Assembly (NCBI RefSeq): GCF_000687475.1
Contig: NC_057319.1
Location: 496,001-560,000 of the forward strand
Direction: 5' to 3'
Length of the DNA: 64,000 bases
DNA from: Ustilaginoidea virens
Taxonomy: Eukaryota > Ascomycota > Sordariomycetes > Hypocreales > Clavicipitaceae
The notes under the pieces are model-generated. The model had not been told where the DNA came from, made no database searches, and saw only the letters and a program-made list of their open reading frames with translations. The stretch's first letter is position 1. Every line of letters begins with the position of its first letter. A program made the position numbers and the translations under genes. Shown one piece after another: positions 44,067 through 55,411 of the stretch.

Positions 44067-47000
44067 CGCTGGCGCAAGGCATGAGGCATGGGAGCGACCA
44101 TGAAAAGGAGGGATGGGAGGAGGAAGACGGGCGGGGGAGGGGCAGGCGGAGTTCACTGTACATGACTTTGATTGCACATACGAGTTTACGTAATTAGCCA
44201 TGAATATCACCGGATATCAATTACCAGGCTGTGTGCCACTAGTGCGGACAGGTACGGAGTACATGTAGTCTAGTCGTGTCTGGCTATTTGCCGCGCCGCG
44301 CCGCGCCCACCCCCCCTCTCCGCGCTGTGGCAAATCAGCCGTCAAGATGCCACACCCCCCCCACCCCCTCTTCACACCCTCTATGACGCAATCCCTAAGC
44401 CGTCATTCTCGATTTCGTTCCCTTACCCCGCGCCACGACCTGCATTGCCGTCACGCATCTTGCGATTGGAGGCGCTTCGGCATGGCATGCTACAACCAAC
44501 AAGAGTGGAATCATGTCCATTGACTACAGTAGCTGAAAGACCCTTCCTCTCTCATCCCTCAGCTCAACGTCCGCTTTTGTACGGATCATGCCGAACAGGG
44601 TTAGCGGTGGAGAAGCCATGACTGCGGGAACGACGACGATCCGCCGCCATCCAACTTCACGAGTGTCGATAGCGCCGCGCCCCTTGTCGTCCATGCCATG
44701 TTTCTCTGGTTCTGTTTAATTTCAGGACTTGGTTCCCGTACGGGGGGCCCTTTGGGGCCTCTGGGGCCTCTAGGGCCTCGCCCCGAAAGTCGTGTCCTGC
44801 CTTTTGCCAGGATCTGCCGCACGGACACACAGGTCCAAGGGATGGAGGAGGAACAAAGAGTAACGAGCCGAAGAAAAAGAAAGGAACTAGAATCGTTGCC
44901 GTGTGGAAATCCCACCTTCGAACTGCCGCTTGATGAAACCTTTCAATACACCTCGAATTCAGGAGTTTACAGCCCTTTGACAAGGTTTGGTGATTGGTCA
45001 CCAATGGTAGCGGACAACGGACAACGCAAGAGGCACGAACACGAACCTCTGTGCAGAAGCAACGGTGGCGCGCTAAGACAGCGCCAAGGTGGTGTCCACA
45101 TACCATCTAGTCGCTGCCGGCGTTGGTGGCTGCAGACTTTCTTTCTGCGCTGCAGTCCGTACGCGTGATGCTCTTGGCCTGCCTACGCAACCTCGGCTTT
45201 CCACAACATCGTGGAGTTGGCCTTGACTGACATGTCTTTCTTCTTGACCCGACTATCTGACCACCATAATGCTCGCGGTTGGTCAATCCAGCCTTTGCAT
45301 GGCCGCGCCTCGTCATGGACATTGTTCCGGGTTCTCTTCCTCTGGCCGCTCCTCCAACCTCCGCCCTGGTCTGAGAACGAGATGGGTCGGGCAATCAATC
45401 AATCGCCCACTACCGTGGCCAGGATACCTTGTGGGCTCGGATCCGAGGCGATCTTCCTTGGAAACGACACATGAGTGCATCTGAACCGCGTCCTGGGCCC
45501 TGGCATGTCTCGAGATCGCACCCGTGACAGAAAAGTAACGGCATCTGTTTTGCAACATACAAGGGGGCACATGTGACTGCAACATACCAGGGGGCTGCTG
45601 CAGGTTGACTGACATATTTTCACACTCTCCTTCATGCTTGGTACTCTTGATGCATGCAGCCATTCGAGCCTGACGAGTTCATGCGGCGCGATGTCATCAC
45701 GATGCGCTAGTGCAGAGCTCTATTCTTGCAGAAACACTCGTCTGAGTCGTTGAAGAGGTCAGTGTGTACGATTCTGAGTGCATTCTCATAACCTTAATGC
45801 TGCGCACACCTTGCCCCTGGCAAGGGGTGAGTCAGCTGTCAGTCCACAGCCTGCTGTGTCAGGTCCGCATCCCTGCTCTTGAAAAGATTATCGCATAAAG
45901 AGAGGGCTCCTGCATATGAAAGCTGACTACGTGCATGGTATAATATAGACAAAACCATGCAGAGTCTTCTGTACTGCTGTCTACTTTACGTTGCATTCGC
46001 TGGGTTTCCGCATTGTTGCTTGACGCGGGCAAATTTTACATCGAGCCATTCATGCAGTTGCTCGCCGAATCCACGTTTCCTCTGGTCCTGGCTGCGACTG
46101 AGACAAGAAGACATCACGTTGGCCCGTGGGAGAGTCTACAGGGACATGGCAAATCGAACAGCATGTGGTTGTCATGGTGCGGCCAGGCTTTGGATGCCGA
46201 TATCTCGACTCGACCAGCTCTCCCTCCGACGCCATGTGAAGTCGAGCAGGGCGCTCTTGGAAAAATGAAGTACAACGATATCCCGCAAACCGGCTAGCTC
46301 TGCTGCGGCCGATGGATAAGTTGTGCTTTTGCAGACTTGGACTTTGATTCACCAGGAACCGATCGGCGCCCAGCGATCGGCCACGGCCAGCTCGATGCCG
46401 GAGACTGTTTGTTTCACTTCACTCGACAACCGAACTTCGATCCACGGCGTCAGGTTTAGAGGGTATGAACGAACTCGACGGTTGCAACGGTTGCTGCGTG
46501 TGCGCTGGGGGGCTGGTTGCACTCGCACTGCGATGCACTCGTGCTCCATACCTGGGTTTCTTTGTCCGATGTCTGATATTCTGGGTTCATGGCATTCGCG
46601 TCTGGAATGGAGACTAGGCTTGCATCTGTGGTGGATCTTGAACATACGCGCGCGGGTCTCCAATCTGCGCAGCGACTAGTTCTATTTCCGCTCGCGATTG
46701 TGCATTTCTGCTCTTGGCTTCGTTTTTTAAAAGCTTGCGCCCTGCTCTACGCTTATGATGCACCATCATGACTATCCTGCGGCGCTGCGAAAACCAGCCC
46801 TAGCAACCGACGTGCGACGACGATGGCCGATGAAAACTCCAACCCTCAGCAGCCCCACCAACTTCCACCTGTGGCGCGATGGCGTCATCACCGAGCCAGA
46901 AAAACACATGTCCAAAGTTGAACCTTGACCTCAATTCCAACCAGACGCCTTTTTTTTTTTTGTTGCTTTTTCTTTTACTTTTCTACTTGTTCTTCTTCTT

Positions 47001-47076
47001 CTTCTTCTTCTTCTTTTTTCTTCTTTCTTCTTTTTTTCCTTTTCTCCTTCTTTCATTTGAGACCCGCCCGCCAGCC
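44067..47076. other. 3.0-kb region without a convincing gene
   Basis: Contains TACGGAGTA at 44253-44261, GGGGCCTCTGGGGCCTCT text at 44754-44775 and a C/T tract at 46950-47050 that is the leader of the sulfide:quinone oxidoreductase. A 103-codon ORF at 45957-46268 starts with a hydrophobic Cys-containing segment but has no other support. Confidence 0.5.
44253..44261. promoter_or_regulatory. TACGGAGTA word
   Basis: Exact 9-mer, in GGTACGGAGTACATGTA, 3' of the DUF3712 gene. Confidence 0.35.
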
Positions 47077-48414
47077 ATGCAATCCTCCCGCACAGCCAAG
47101 TCTGCTGGCGCCTTGCTGCGCACCCGCCGCTTCGCAACGTCGTCGTCGAGCCCGCCGTCTAGGAGCCACCGCGTTGTCGTCGTCGGCGCTGGCACAGCAG
47201 GCCTAGCCATCGGCCACCAGCTCCTGCGTCGCGGGGACTTTGCCGCGAGCGACATCGCCCTGGTCGACCCTGCCACGTGGCACCACTACCAGCCCGGGTG
47301 GACGCTGGTCGGCGGAGGCCTCAAGAACAAGGAGGACCTGCGGAGGCGGCTCGACGAGCTGGTCGACCCCAAGCTGCGGCTGTACAAGTCGGCCGTCGCC
47401 TCGGTCGCGCCAGGCGACAACCTGGTCCGGCTGTCCGACGGGGACGTGCTGAGCTACGAGCATCTCGTGGTTGCGCCGGGGCTGACCGTCGACTACGACA
47501 GCGTCGAGGGCCTGCGCGAGGCCTTGCGCTCCGACGGGCCCGTGTCGACAATCTACAGCTACGACAGCTGCGACAAGGCCTTCCGGACGATCGAGGGCCT
47601 CGCCGGCGGAACCGCCATCTTCACCCAGCCCGCCGGCGTCATCAAGTGCGCGGGCGCGCCCCAGAAGATCATGTGGCTCGCCCTGCACCGCTGGAAGCAG
47701 GCGGGGCTGTACGACGGCTCCGGCTCCGGCTCCGGCCCCGGCCCCGGCTCCGCCATCCGCATCAGCTTCGCCACCGGCCTGCCCGCCATGTTCGCCGTGC
47801 CCAAGTACGCCGCCCGTCTGGAGCAGCTGCGCCGGGAGAGGGGCGTCGAGGGCCTGTTCCAGCACGACCTGGTGGCCGTCCGCGGCAACGAGGCGACCTT
47901 TGCGCGGCCCAACGGCGACGCCGTCGTCCGCAAGTTCGACCTGCTGCACGTGACGCCCAAGATGGGCGCGCCGGCCTTCATCCGGGAGAGCGGCCTCGCC
48001 AACGCCGCCGGCTACGTGGACGTGGACGACGGCACCCTGCGCCACGCCCGCTTCCCCAACGTCTGGTCCGCCGGCGACGCGTCCAGCCTGCCGACGTCCA
48101 AGACGGCCGCGGCGGTCACGGCCGAGGCCCCCGTCCTGGTGCGCAACCTGCTGCGCGCCATGGAGGGCAAGGAGCCGGACGCGTCGTACGACGGCTACAC
48201 GTCGTGCCCGCTGGTGACCGAGTACGGCAAGGTGCTGCTGGCCGAGTTCAAGTACGGCGGAGAGCCAAAGGAGACGTTTGACGACTGGCTGGGCGTCGAC
48301 CAGGCAGAGCCTCGGCGGGCCTTTTACCACCTCAAGAAGGACTTTTTCCCCTGGGTCTACTACGCTTCCATGGTGAAGGGGACGTGGGGAGGGCCCAGAG
48401 GCTGGATCAACTAG
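47077..48414 (+). CDS. hmt2: Mitochondrial sulfide:quinone oxidoreductase
   Basis: Single exon, 445 aa. The open frame extends upstream through a C/T tract, but MQSSRTAKSAGALLRTRRFA is a good mitochondrial presequence and is taken as the start. FAD-binding motif: VVVVGAGTAG (residues 33-42). WHHYQPGWTLVGGG is a hallmark of eukaryotic SQOR. The redox cysteines Cys191 (IKCAGAPQK) and Cys377 (YTSCPLVT) sit where human Cys201 and Cys379 do. The enzyme oxidises sulfide at the inner membrane and passes electrons to ubiquinone; fission-yeast hmt2 mutants are cadmium-sensitive. A Gly/Ser/Pro insertion at 214-225 is lineage-specific low complexity. Very GC-rich codon use. Confidence 0.94.
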   Translation: MQSSRTAKSAGALLRTRRFATSSSSPPSRSHRVVVVGAGTAGLAIGHQLLRRGDFAASDIALVDPATWHHYQPGWTLVGGGLKNKEDLRRRLDELVDPKLRLYKSAVASVAPGDNLVRLSDGDVLSYEHLVVAPGLTVDYDSVEGLREALRSDGPVSTIYSYDSCDKAFRTIEGLAGGTAIFTQPAGVIKCAGAPQKIMWLALHRWKQAGLYDGSGSGSGPGPGSAIRISFATGLPAMFAVPKYAARLEQLRRERGVEGLFQHDLVAVRGNEATFARPNGDAVVRKFDLLHVTPKMGAPAFIRESGLANAAGYVDVDDGTLRHARFPNVWSAGDASSLPTSKTAAAVTAEAPVLVRNLLRAMEGKEPDASYDGYTSCPLVTEYGKVLLAEFKYGGEPKETFDDWLGVDQAEPRRAFYHLKKDFFPWVYYASMVKGTWGGPRGWIN

Positions 48415-48802
48415 GCGAGGTGCCGTCAACATTACAAAAGGGGGAAAAGGGGAAAAAAAAAAAAAAGAATACATGCAGCTGGGCTCTGGTTTCGTTTTTC
48501 TGCATCTTTTCTCTCTCATTTACGGGTGGGATGGATATGCCAACGGAAACGAGGCCTGCACTAGACTTGGTAGACTGGCGGCGGCATGTTGGGTAGGTAG
48601 GTAAAGAGAGAGAGGCTCACCGCATGCTTGATTGACAGCTCCATCTGCGCACCGAGCCGTCGATTCACGTGAACTTCACTCCGGTCCTCTCCATTCCTGT
48701 TTTCCGCTTTTATTTCCCATTCCCGCTTCCGCTCCCGCTTCCGCGCCCAGTCTGCATGTATCCTTTTCCGCTATTCCCTAGACAACCAGCCCCGTCCAAC
48801 CA
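48415..48802. other. Convergent intergenic region
   Basis: A GGTAGGTAGGTA run lies at 48593-48604 and a 10-bp palindrome TTCACGTGAA (E-box core) at 48664-48673. No gene is seen. Confidence 0.5.
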
Positions 48803-50611
48803 TCAAAGAACATACCTGTAGCTGGGCCCGTAGTTCTCGACGCCCTCGTCCCCGTGGGAGGCGGGGTCGCCGTACCGCGCATCCAGCTCCCTGTTCTCGC
48901 GGGCCAGGCGCGCGCGAAGGGCGACGGCCAGCAGCGCCACCAGCAGCATAAAGGCGGCGCACACGGCGTGGCCCTTGACGTAGTAAGGCCCCTCGTGCTC
49001 CGGGTAGACGCGCGTGCCGAGCAGCGGGCCGCACTGCCCGACGAGGTTGAGGATGACGATGCTGGCGCCGCGCCGCTCGTCGCTGCCCTGGTTGTTGAGC
49101 ACCCAGGGCAGGATGTTGGCGATGGTGGGGAAGACGCCCGCGGCGGCGAGGAAGACGGCGGCGTAGCGGGCGCCCGTGGAGGTGGCGGACGCCAGCACGA
49201 CGTACCCGGCGCCGCCGACGAGCGCCATGCCGGCCACCATGCGGCCGCGCTGCTGGGTGCGGTCGGCGACGATGGTCGTGGCGATGGTGACGAGGAAGGC
49301 CACAAAGTACGGGGGCGCGGAGAGCCCCTGCGCATCGAGACCGGAGAAGCCTGCAGTGGCAGAGGGGTAATGAAAAGCCGAGGGGCCAAGAGAGAGGGAG
49401 GGAGAGAGAGAGAGAGAGAGAGAGTCAGCAACAACGGTTCCCTCTTGGGCATTGCGAAGCGGGGAGGGAAGGGGATCGGGGACGGCGCGCACCCATGTCG
49501 TGCAGAATGGTGGGCAGAAACACCGGCAGGGACGAGTAGGAGACGTTGCAGGAAAAGTACATGAGGGCGGTCAGCCAGGGCTTGAGGTCGGCGGAGGCGG
49601 CGACGGCGTCGCGCCAGTCCAGGCGGCCGACGCGCGTCTCCTTGCCCACCTGGCGGACCTGGCGGGCGCGGGCGGCGCGGCGCTCGCGGGGGGTCAGGAA
49701 CCAGGCGTCCGGGGCGGCGTCCGGCATGGCCAGGTAGGCCACGACGGCCATGGCCAGCACGGGGGCGCCCTCGACCAGGAACAGCAGGCGCCAGCCGGCG
49801 AGGGCGGCGCGGCCCGAGGTGACGGCGTAGGCCAGCGCGCCGGCGAAGCAGGTGGCCAGGGGCGCGGCGGAGAAGAAGACGGCGATGCGGAGGCCCAGCT
49901 CGCGCCGGAGGTAGTAGAAGGACAGCAGGTAGACGATTCCGGGGCCGAAGCCGGCCTCGAAGGCGGCCAGGAAGAAGCGGCAGGCCATCAGGGCAGACCA
50001 CGACTGGGCGGCGGCCTGCGCGGTGGCGGCCACGCCCCAGCCGGCCACGAGGACGGCGATCCAGCGCCGCGCGGGGACCATTTTAAAGAGCACGATGAGC
50101 GGCTCGAACAGGATGTAGGCGATGTAGAAGATGGTCAGGAGCCAGTCGTACTGGTCGCCCGACAGGTTGAGCTGGCGCTGCATGCCGGCGATGCGGGCGT
50201 TGCTGGAGCGCGGCACGGGTGAGCAAATATGGTTCCGGTCTCGGGGCGCCGGGTTGGGGGGCTTACCCGATGTTTGATCGGTCCAGAAACGACAGCAAGA
50301 CTGTGTGTGTGTGTGTGTGTGTGCCCAGGGCGAGCAGTCAGCCAGGGGCACGCGGCTCACATTTGGGGAGGGGGGAAGAAAAGGGGGTGGGCACACTCAC
50401 ACAGCACGAACAGCAGCGTCAAGACGTGGCGGTCGAACTTTTTGACGACGCGCCTCTCCACAGCGGCGTCGTCGTCGCCGTCGTTGCCGCCGTTGTTGTC
50501 GCCGGTCCGGTCCAGCGCCACGCGGCGGATGTGGCGCCCGTCTGCCGCCGCGGCACCCAAGGGCGTGGGCCTAGCGAGAGCAGCAGCCTCCTCCGCCGTT
50601 GCCATTGCCAT
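48803..50611 (-). CDS. MFS transporter of the Dal5/anion:cation symporter group
   Basis: Four exons on the minus strand: 50611-50401, 50300-50267, 50202-49493, 49350-48803, giving 500 aa. The cytosolic N-terminus ends in KFDRHVLTLLFVL. A 34-nt exon 2 then supplies FLLSFLDRSNIG, joining NARIAGMQRQLNLSGDQYDW, the standard ACS-family signature. Further features are EAGFGPGIVYLLSFYY and the C-terminal ENYGPSYRYVL motif. About twelve membrane segments are present. Relatives carry allantoate, nicotinate, pantothenate or other organic anions; the substrate cannot be told here. Intron 1 ends in a (CA)n tract directly before its acceptor, and intron 3 holds a GA repeat. Two ATGs two codons apart (50611, 50605) could start it. 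Confidence 0.9.
50301..50322 (-). repeat. (CA)n microsatellite forming the 3' end of MFS intron 1
   Basis: GT repeat on the plus strand, so the transcript reads CACACAC...AG into exon 2. The acceptor AG is the last unit of the repeat. Confidence 0.75.
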
Positions 50612-52400
50612 TGCGCCGACTCGCCGGGTAGGAAGCGATCAATGTCTGGCGGGGGCTCCCGTCGACGCGGACGGCTCGGTCGTCGTGGTGCGCGAGGCGG
50701 AGACTATTTGATGTCTGTTTTGGATTTCACGGGCCGTCGTGCTGCTTCCGCCGGGCTGAGCTGGGCTGGGCTGAGCTGGGCTGGGCTGGGCCCTGGAGGC
50801 CTGGAGGCGAGAGCAGCCGCTCGGGGGCGGGTATTTATGTATAGGCGCGGCATCACGTGTACAGGGGCCTGGCCGCCGAGCAGGCCGCAGAACCCCCCTC
50901 GCTGTTGGTTTCGTGAGGCCGTCAACTCAATTATATAAAAGAACGGATGGATCGGACAATGACAATGCATGGAGGAAGAGGAACCGCGCGGTACAGCGAC
51001 CGCCAGTTGGGTGTGGGGAAGGTAGGTAGTCACATATGTACATAGCCTGGCTGCTGTACTATGCTTGGATACGCCAGACTGTGTCTGCGTGCACTGTGTA
51101 CTCTGTACCTGCGCGGAACGGTGGCGTAGCTACTCGCACAGCGCCAGTGCACGTGCCCAAAATGACTCGTGCCAGCCGAGACGGTCTGGTGTGCCAGACT
51201 ACCGAGGAGTACTCCAGAGTCCCGGCCCAGACTCTCCAGGTACTGCGGAGTACTCCGTACAGGAACCCGAGGAAGCCCGTGGTTTTCGTCGCGCAGCAGA
51301 AGCTAGGCCTAGAACGAAAAGGCCACCTTTGTAACGGCTAACTGCGTACCTTATATATTTTATTAGCTGGTACCTACAAAATTTTTAAGGTGTGCATGCA
51401 ATGCACAGAGGACTTGGAGTTGCACTTAAGTGTGATGGCATATAAAAATATGCGGCTGCATTAGGCTTCATGCACTGCGATGCCACCCCGGGTTTCTAGC
51501 ATTGATAGGAAGCTGGTATCAATTACTTCACTATAGGGATATTTACCCCCCATTGACGTGCACAGGCATCTTTCTAGAACTCTTGGTACATACATTTCTA
51601 GGTGGGGAATCGGGAATCGGGAATCGGGAATCGGGATTCTTTTCTTTATAGTGCCGGCTGCACCAGGCCCATATCCAACACGCTTGCAGTACGAGTACGC
51701 TATCGATTGCTTTAAGCGCCTCCTCGGAGCGCATCAATGCTCTGCAACCCACCGGGCTTTGAACTTGCCGTCTTGTTGGCAGTCTTTAGACACGCATACG
51801 CATTACGCATTTGATACATACGAGGAAGCTGCAGGCCAGGCGAGGCAACCCTTCCTCCCTCCCGCGCTTATCATCGCTGCGCTACAATGCCATGCCACAC
51901 AGAGTGCGGCTTTATCGAGCCTCATACACTGCCATGATCGGAGCCTTGGGGCCTTATCGTCCGTCCTCCGGGGCGTGGTCCTTGACCCGCCTCCATGCAG
52001 TCTGTCTGCAGTCCGACCCTTGACCATAGCTCGCCTCAGGATACTACGGGAGGCTCGTCCGCTTTGGCCTACCCCCCCCTGACCCGCGCGGCCTAGCTAC
52101 ACCGCGGAAACCGAGCCAAAGTTCCGAACCTTGACTTTTTTTTTTTTTCGCGCCTGCCACCCCCAGCGAAACCCCAGGTTGAGCTTCAGGCTTGCCCGGA
52201 CGAACGAACTCGCGGGTCAGGATTCAGGAGCCAGGAGCCAGGACCAGGACCTGGGCAAAAGCACCTATCTCGCTAACGAGGCCGAAGCCCCGTTCATCGA
52301 TCCTGGGACGGACCTCAATGTGGCGCCAGCTCTCTGTCCACAGTGTGCGTAGTGGTGCATAGTGCAGCGCGTCTTGGGCCTCGCGCGCTTCACATGACCG
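50612..52400. other. Intergenic region upstream of the MFS transporter
   Basis: GGGCTGAGCT repeats (50755-50790), GGTAGGTAG at 51027-51035, TACTCCGTA at 51251-51259, a short AT-rich patch (51345-51470) and GGGAATC units (51605-51637). No gene is seen. Confidence 0.5.
51251..51259. promoter_or_regulatory. TACTCCGTA (reverse of TACGGAGTA)
   Basis: Exact 9-mer, preceded by a second GGAGTACTCC inverted text. Confidence 0.35.
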
Positions 52401-52744
52401 ACGGCTGAAAAGGTGCTCAAGGCAGCGGCAGGTGGTGTCGTGCATGAGGCCGGAACGGCCCAACCTTGTGAGCAGAATGCAGGTGGTTGCGGGCAGACGC
52501 GATGCGCGACGTCGACAAACGTATTTATTGGCAGAGCACCCCCACGATTCGTCGTCCTGGGCGTTGTCAGCCTCGTGCTCGTCCCTCGGCCAAGCGATGA
52601 GCTCTTCTACGCCGTGCCGCCCAATCTCTCCGGTACGGCCCCCGGGACAATCCTGCGCCATCGCCGGTCCCCTTCTCCCGTTGCCTCCTTCGGTCGTCAT
52701 TCCCGCAACATCAAGCAAAGCTACTAGGTCCTCCTACCGGACCA

Positions 52745-53470
52745 ATGCTTGACCACCCTTCTCTCTCTCAGCCAGGAGCAAGTCTCCAATATCCATGCCA
52801 CGGCGCAGCAGATGAAGGACAACTTGATAGCCCACCACCTCTCAGCCAGGAGCAAATCTCCAATATCCATGCCACGGCGCAGCAGGTGAAGGACAACTTG
52901 ACTAACCCACCACCTCCTCCCCCGCTTGTCACTGTGCCCGTGAGCAAGCCGACAAAGGTTCCTCTACCTGGTGCACCGACGGAGCCGGCCACGCCACGGC
53001 AACGATAATGGCGTTGCTCATGCCGGAAAAAGCAAACCACGGCGCCGTGCTCTCCTTCCCAGCTGACTGAAAACGCTGTCCATTCATGGACTGTGCGCCG
53101 TCGTGTGGAATAACCAAGGCCTCGACCCTAAATCCTGCGTGTTCATCGGCAAACGCCCAGCTGCAGGTCCTGGACCGGCACCTCAAGCTACAGTATAGAG
53201 CCGAGTTCTACGCTCCTTTGCATCAGTGTCCGGGTACAAAAATAGCAACGTTCAACGGGAGTGATGTTGCCGGCATGTTCGACTGCTGGGAGGACTGCGC
53301 GCTGCCCAGTCTTTTCTAGACTTTGGTGACGTATGTGAGGGAGTCTGTCGCGCCAAAAGCCCCCGTGTACTGGGAGATTGCCATCATCAAAAAGCTCCAT
53401 CATCCAAACTTGGTTCAGCTTACTGGTCTCAAGAGGTTCACGCTCAAATCGCGACTGTCGAGGGTGTTGA
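52745..53470 (+). pseudogene. Gene debris with a protein-kinase-like fragment
   Basis: After the 74-bp duplication, a Pro-rich coding-looking stretch ends at 53006-53008. At about 53334-53438 a separate frame reads VYWEIAIIKKLHHPNLVQLTG, resembling the alphaC-beta4 part (subdomains III-IV) of Ser/Thr kinases. The closest remembered pattern is the CaMKK/SNF1-activating group (EIAIMKKLxHPNLVQL). No ATP loop, catalytic HRD or DFG motif follows, and stops interrupt every frame. It looks like a decayed fragment. It could instead be unrelated chance text, since only about 20 residues match. Confidence 0.4.
52767..52914 (+). repeat. 74-bp tandem duplication within probable gene debris
   Basis: Two direct copies begin at 52767 and 52841 with the same first bases CTCAGCCAGGAGCAA and a few substitutions. 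Each encodes LSQEQ(V/I)SNIHATAQQ(M/V)KDNL, but a 74-bp spacing puts the copies in different frames. Confidence 0.85.
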
Positions 53471-54246
53471 CGCGGCGGTGAATACAATTGTGCCAAGGGG
53501 GCGAAAGTGCATCACCAGAAGAACGATGCGCCCAGGAGGAATCATTTGCAGTATGTGGTTGTGGGCGCACCGGATACCTTTGTTTTGGTTGAGAAATGCT
53601 ATGCAAGGGAGACTGCCGGCCAGGGGTTGTAGCAAAGCGACGGTGACGGTTGCGGATTATCCCAAGTGGTTTTTAAACATTTTCCCTCCCGCTTCTCAAA
53701 AGGTACTGTTTGAAGTTATCGGCCGTCGAAGCAATTTAGCTGCAATGGATGAAAAAGCCGATTGCCTTGGACCTGAATCCCAGTGTGGCGCCGCCAGTGT
53801 TGTGATGGTTCAGCGTCTTGATTGCATCGTCTCGCTCCACCCAATATTTATTTCCGGCATCACTTAAGAGTATTCTTCTCCGAGACCTTTGTCTTCTTTT
53901 GCGCTCCAGCAGAACCATCGGGTGGCTACGTATTATAGCCATCGACCCACCGTCCCTCGTGTGTAACCGAGTCGAGTTAAAATGGTGTGAACAAGATGTG
54001 CAGTGACGAGAAGCTCATTGGACACTGCAGTAAGCCATTGACGTTTGGATGATTCAATATAAGGCGTTGGCAACGGCATTGAGTTCTGTGCAGCGCACAG
54101 GACCCTGCGAGGCATATAACGCGCCGGACAAGACTGCTTGGACGAGAGAGGTTTAGATGGAATATATTCCTGACGCAGCCTGATTCATTACCTAGCACCA
54201 AGAGAACAACAACGACTTTCGAGACCAGACCAGCTCAAGATACACC
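53471..54246. other. Intergenic region before the 84-residue gene
   Basis: AT-richer than its surroundings; no recognisable protein motif. It could be more of the same debris. Confidence 0.4.
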
Positions 54247-54562
54247 ATGAGTGATATTCCGCATCCACGTCATCCCGGCTACGAGACGGGCATCTCGGAC
54301 GAGGCGGCCATTGAGGAGCGTGACCTCATTGCGCAGGCCGAGGATGAGGAGCGAAGGGTACGTTGCGCTGAGCCCCCCCTGGGACTGGGTTTTACTGCTC
54401 AACGACGCTTTTGAACAGCTGCACCCTGATAAATCCACTGGCAGCCAGCCAGCAAACACGGGCTCCGAACACAAGGAGCCAACCCACGTTGAGTCGTCCA
54501 AGGAGAAGAAGCACGAGAGTCCTCTGGACAAGGTCAAGCATGTGCTGCACTTGGACAAGTAA
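54247..54562 (+). CDS. Small hydrophilic protein, 84 aa
   Basis: Two exons: 54247-54357 and 54419-54562, with a 61-nt GT-AG intron in phase 0. The first exon encodes MSDIPHPRHPGYETGISDEA followed by an acidic helix IEERDLIAQAEDEERR. The second encodes LHPDKSTGSQPANTG and a Lys/Glu-rich tail ending KVKHVLHLDK. Highly charged, with no cysteine, signal peptide or membrane span, so likely intrinsically disordered. I do not recognise the family, though short fungal proteins with this composition are common. The splice join and biased composition make it more likely real than not. Confidence 0.55.
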
Positions 54563-55411
54563 GCTGGAGGAGACGTGCGACGCCTCATGGACACGGCGCC
54601 TGGGCTTTTGTTGCAAAAGGGGGACATGGGGTTCCACGGCCTCGGGCACGCAAATCAGATTGTTACTGAGTCGGGCTTGTAATTTTGGTGAGCTGCCATT
54701 GATGCTGTGCTGGGTATGTAAGAGCGCGCGAGAAATAAACGAGTTTTGGGACATCCGTGTGTGGCGCCTTGCCTCGGTGATGGGGTCATTGACATATCCG
54801 GTTGGCACGGAGCAGAGCAGGCCGTAGCACAGTTCGTCAAGGTGAGCCGAGCCGGCTCGTCGAGATTGGGAAGACAGGAGTTGCAAGTGTACAGCGCCGT
54901 GTTTCCCGCGATGCTGCACTGCGCAATGCGCACTGTGCACCGTGCAGGCAGCGCGGCGGTTTCTTTCCGGTGGCCGGCGGATGCGTCACCTGATTCTTTA
55001 TGCCTGAGGCACCAATCTCGCTTGTTTGTGGGTCCGTGGCCTTGCCCTCGGCATCGCGGACTTTGAGCGAATGCATTTCCTCCAGGCTCCGAAGCCTCTA
55101 AATCCCGACCCGGCGCCTCCGCAGCTGTCCCAGACCAGGCCTGCCAACCTGGTAGCTACAGTATGGTGTGGATCCATCATCCCGTCCAGTCGAGGATCCC
55201 CCGCCCCGCGGGCAGCGCCCGTCTCAAGTCACCCCTCCGAGGTGCGGCGGCATCGACGCATCCAGTTACCACGGCCGACGGACACCTCCTTGCATTTTAC
55301 CAATGAAGCGAGGAAAAACGAGGAGCCCAAAACTATAAAGGGGCCGAAAGACCCTCCACAGGCTGCACCGAAGCGTCCAAGTTTTCTTCATCCCAACTCT
55401 TGCCCATCGCC
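54563..55411. other. Intergenic region upstream of the MDR reductase
   Basis: 3' end of the small gene and promoter of the reductase. No distinct repeats and no gene seen; ORFs here lack features. Confidence 0.5.

Noticed and set aside
45957..46268. 103-codon ORF with hydrophobic Cys-containing start, possible small secreted protein
   Set aside because: The cysteines fall within or next to the hydrophobic segment, the rest lacks an effector-like pattern, and a competing overlapping ORF exists. Too weak to call.
47203..48519. 438-codon ORF antisense to the sulfide:quinone oxidoreductase
   Set aside because: A mirror of GC-rich codons; the sense strand has clear catalytic motifs.
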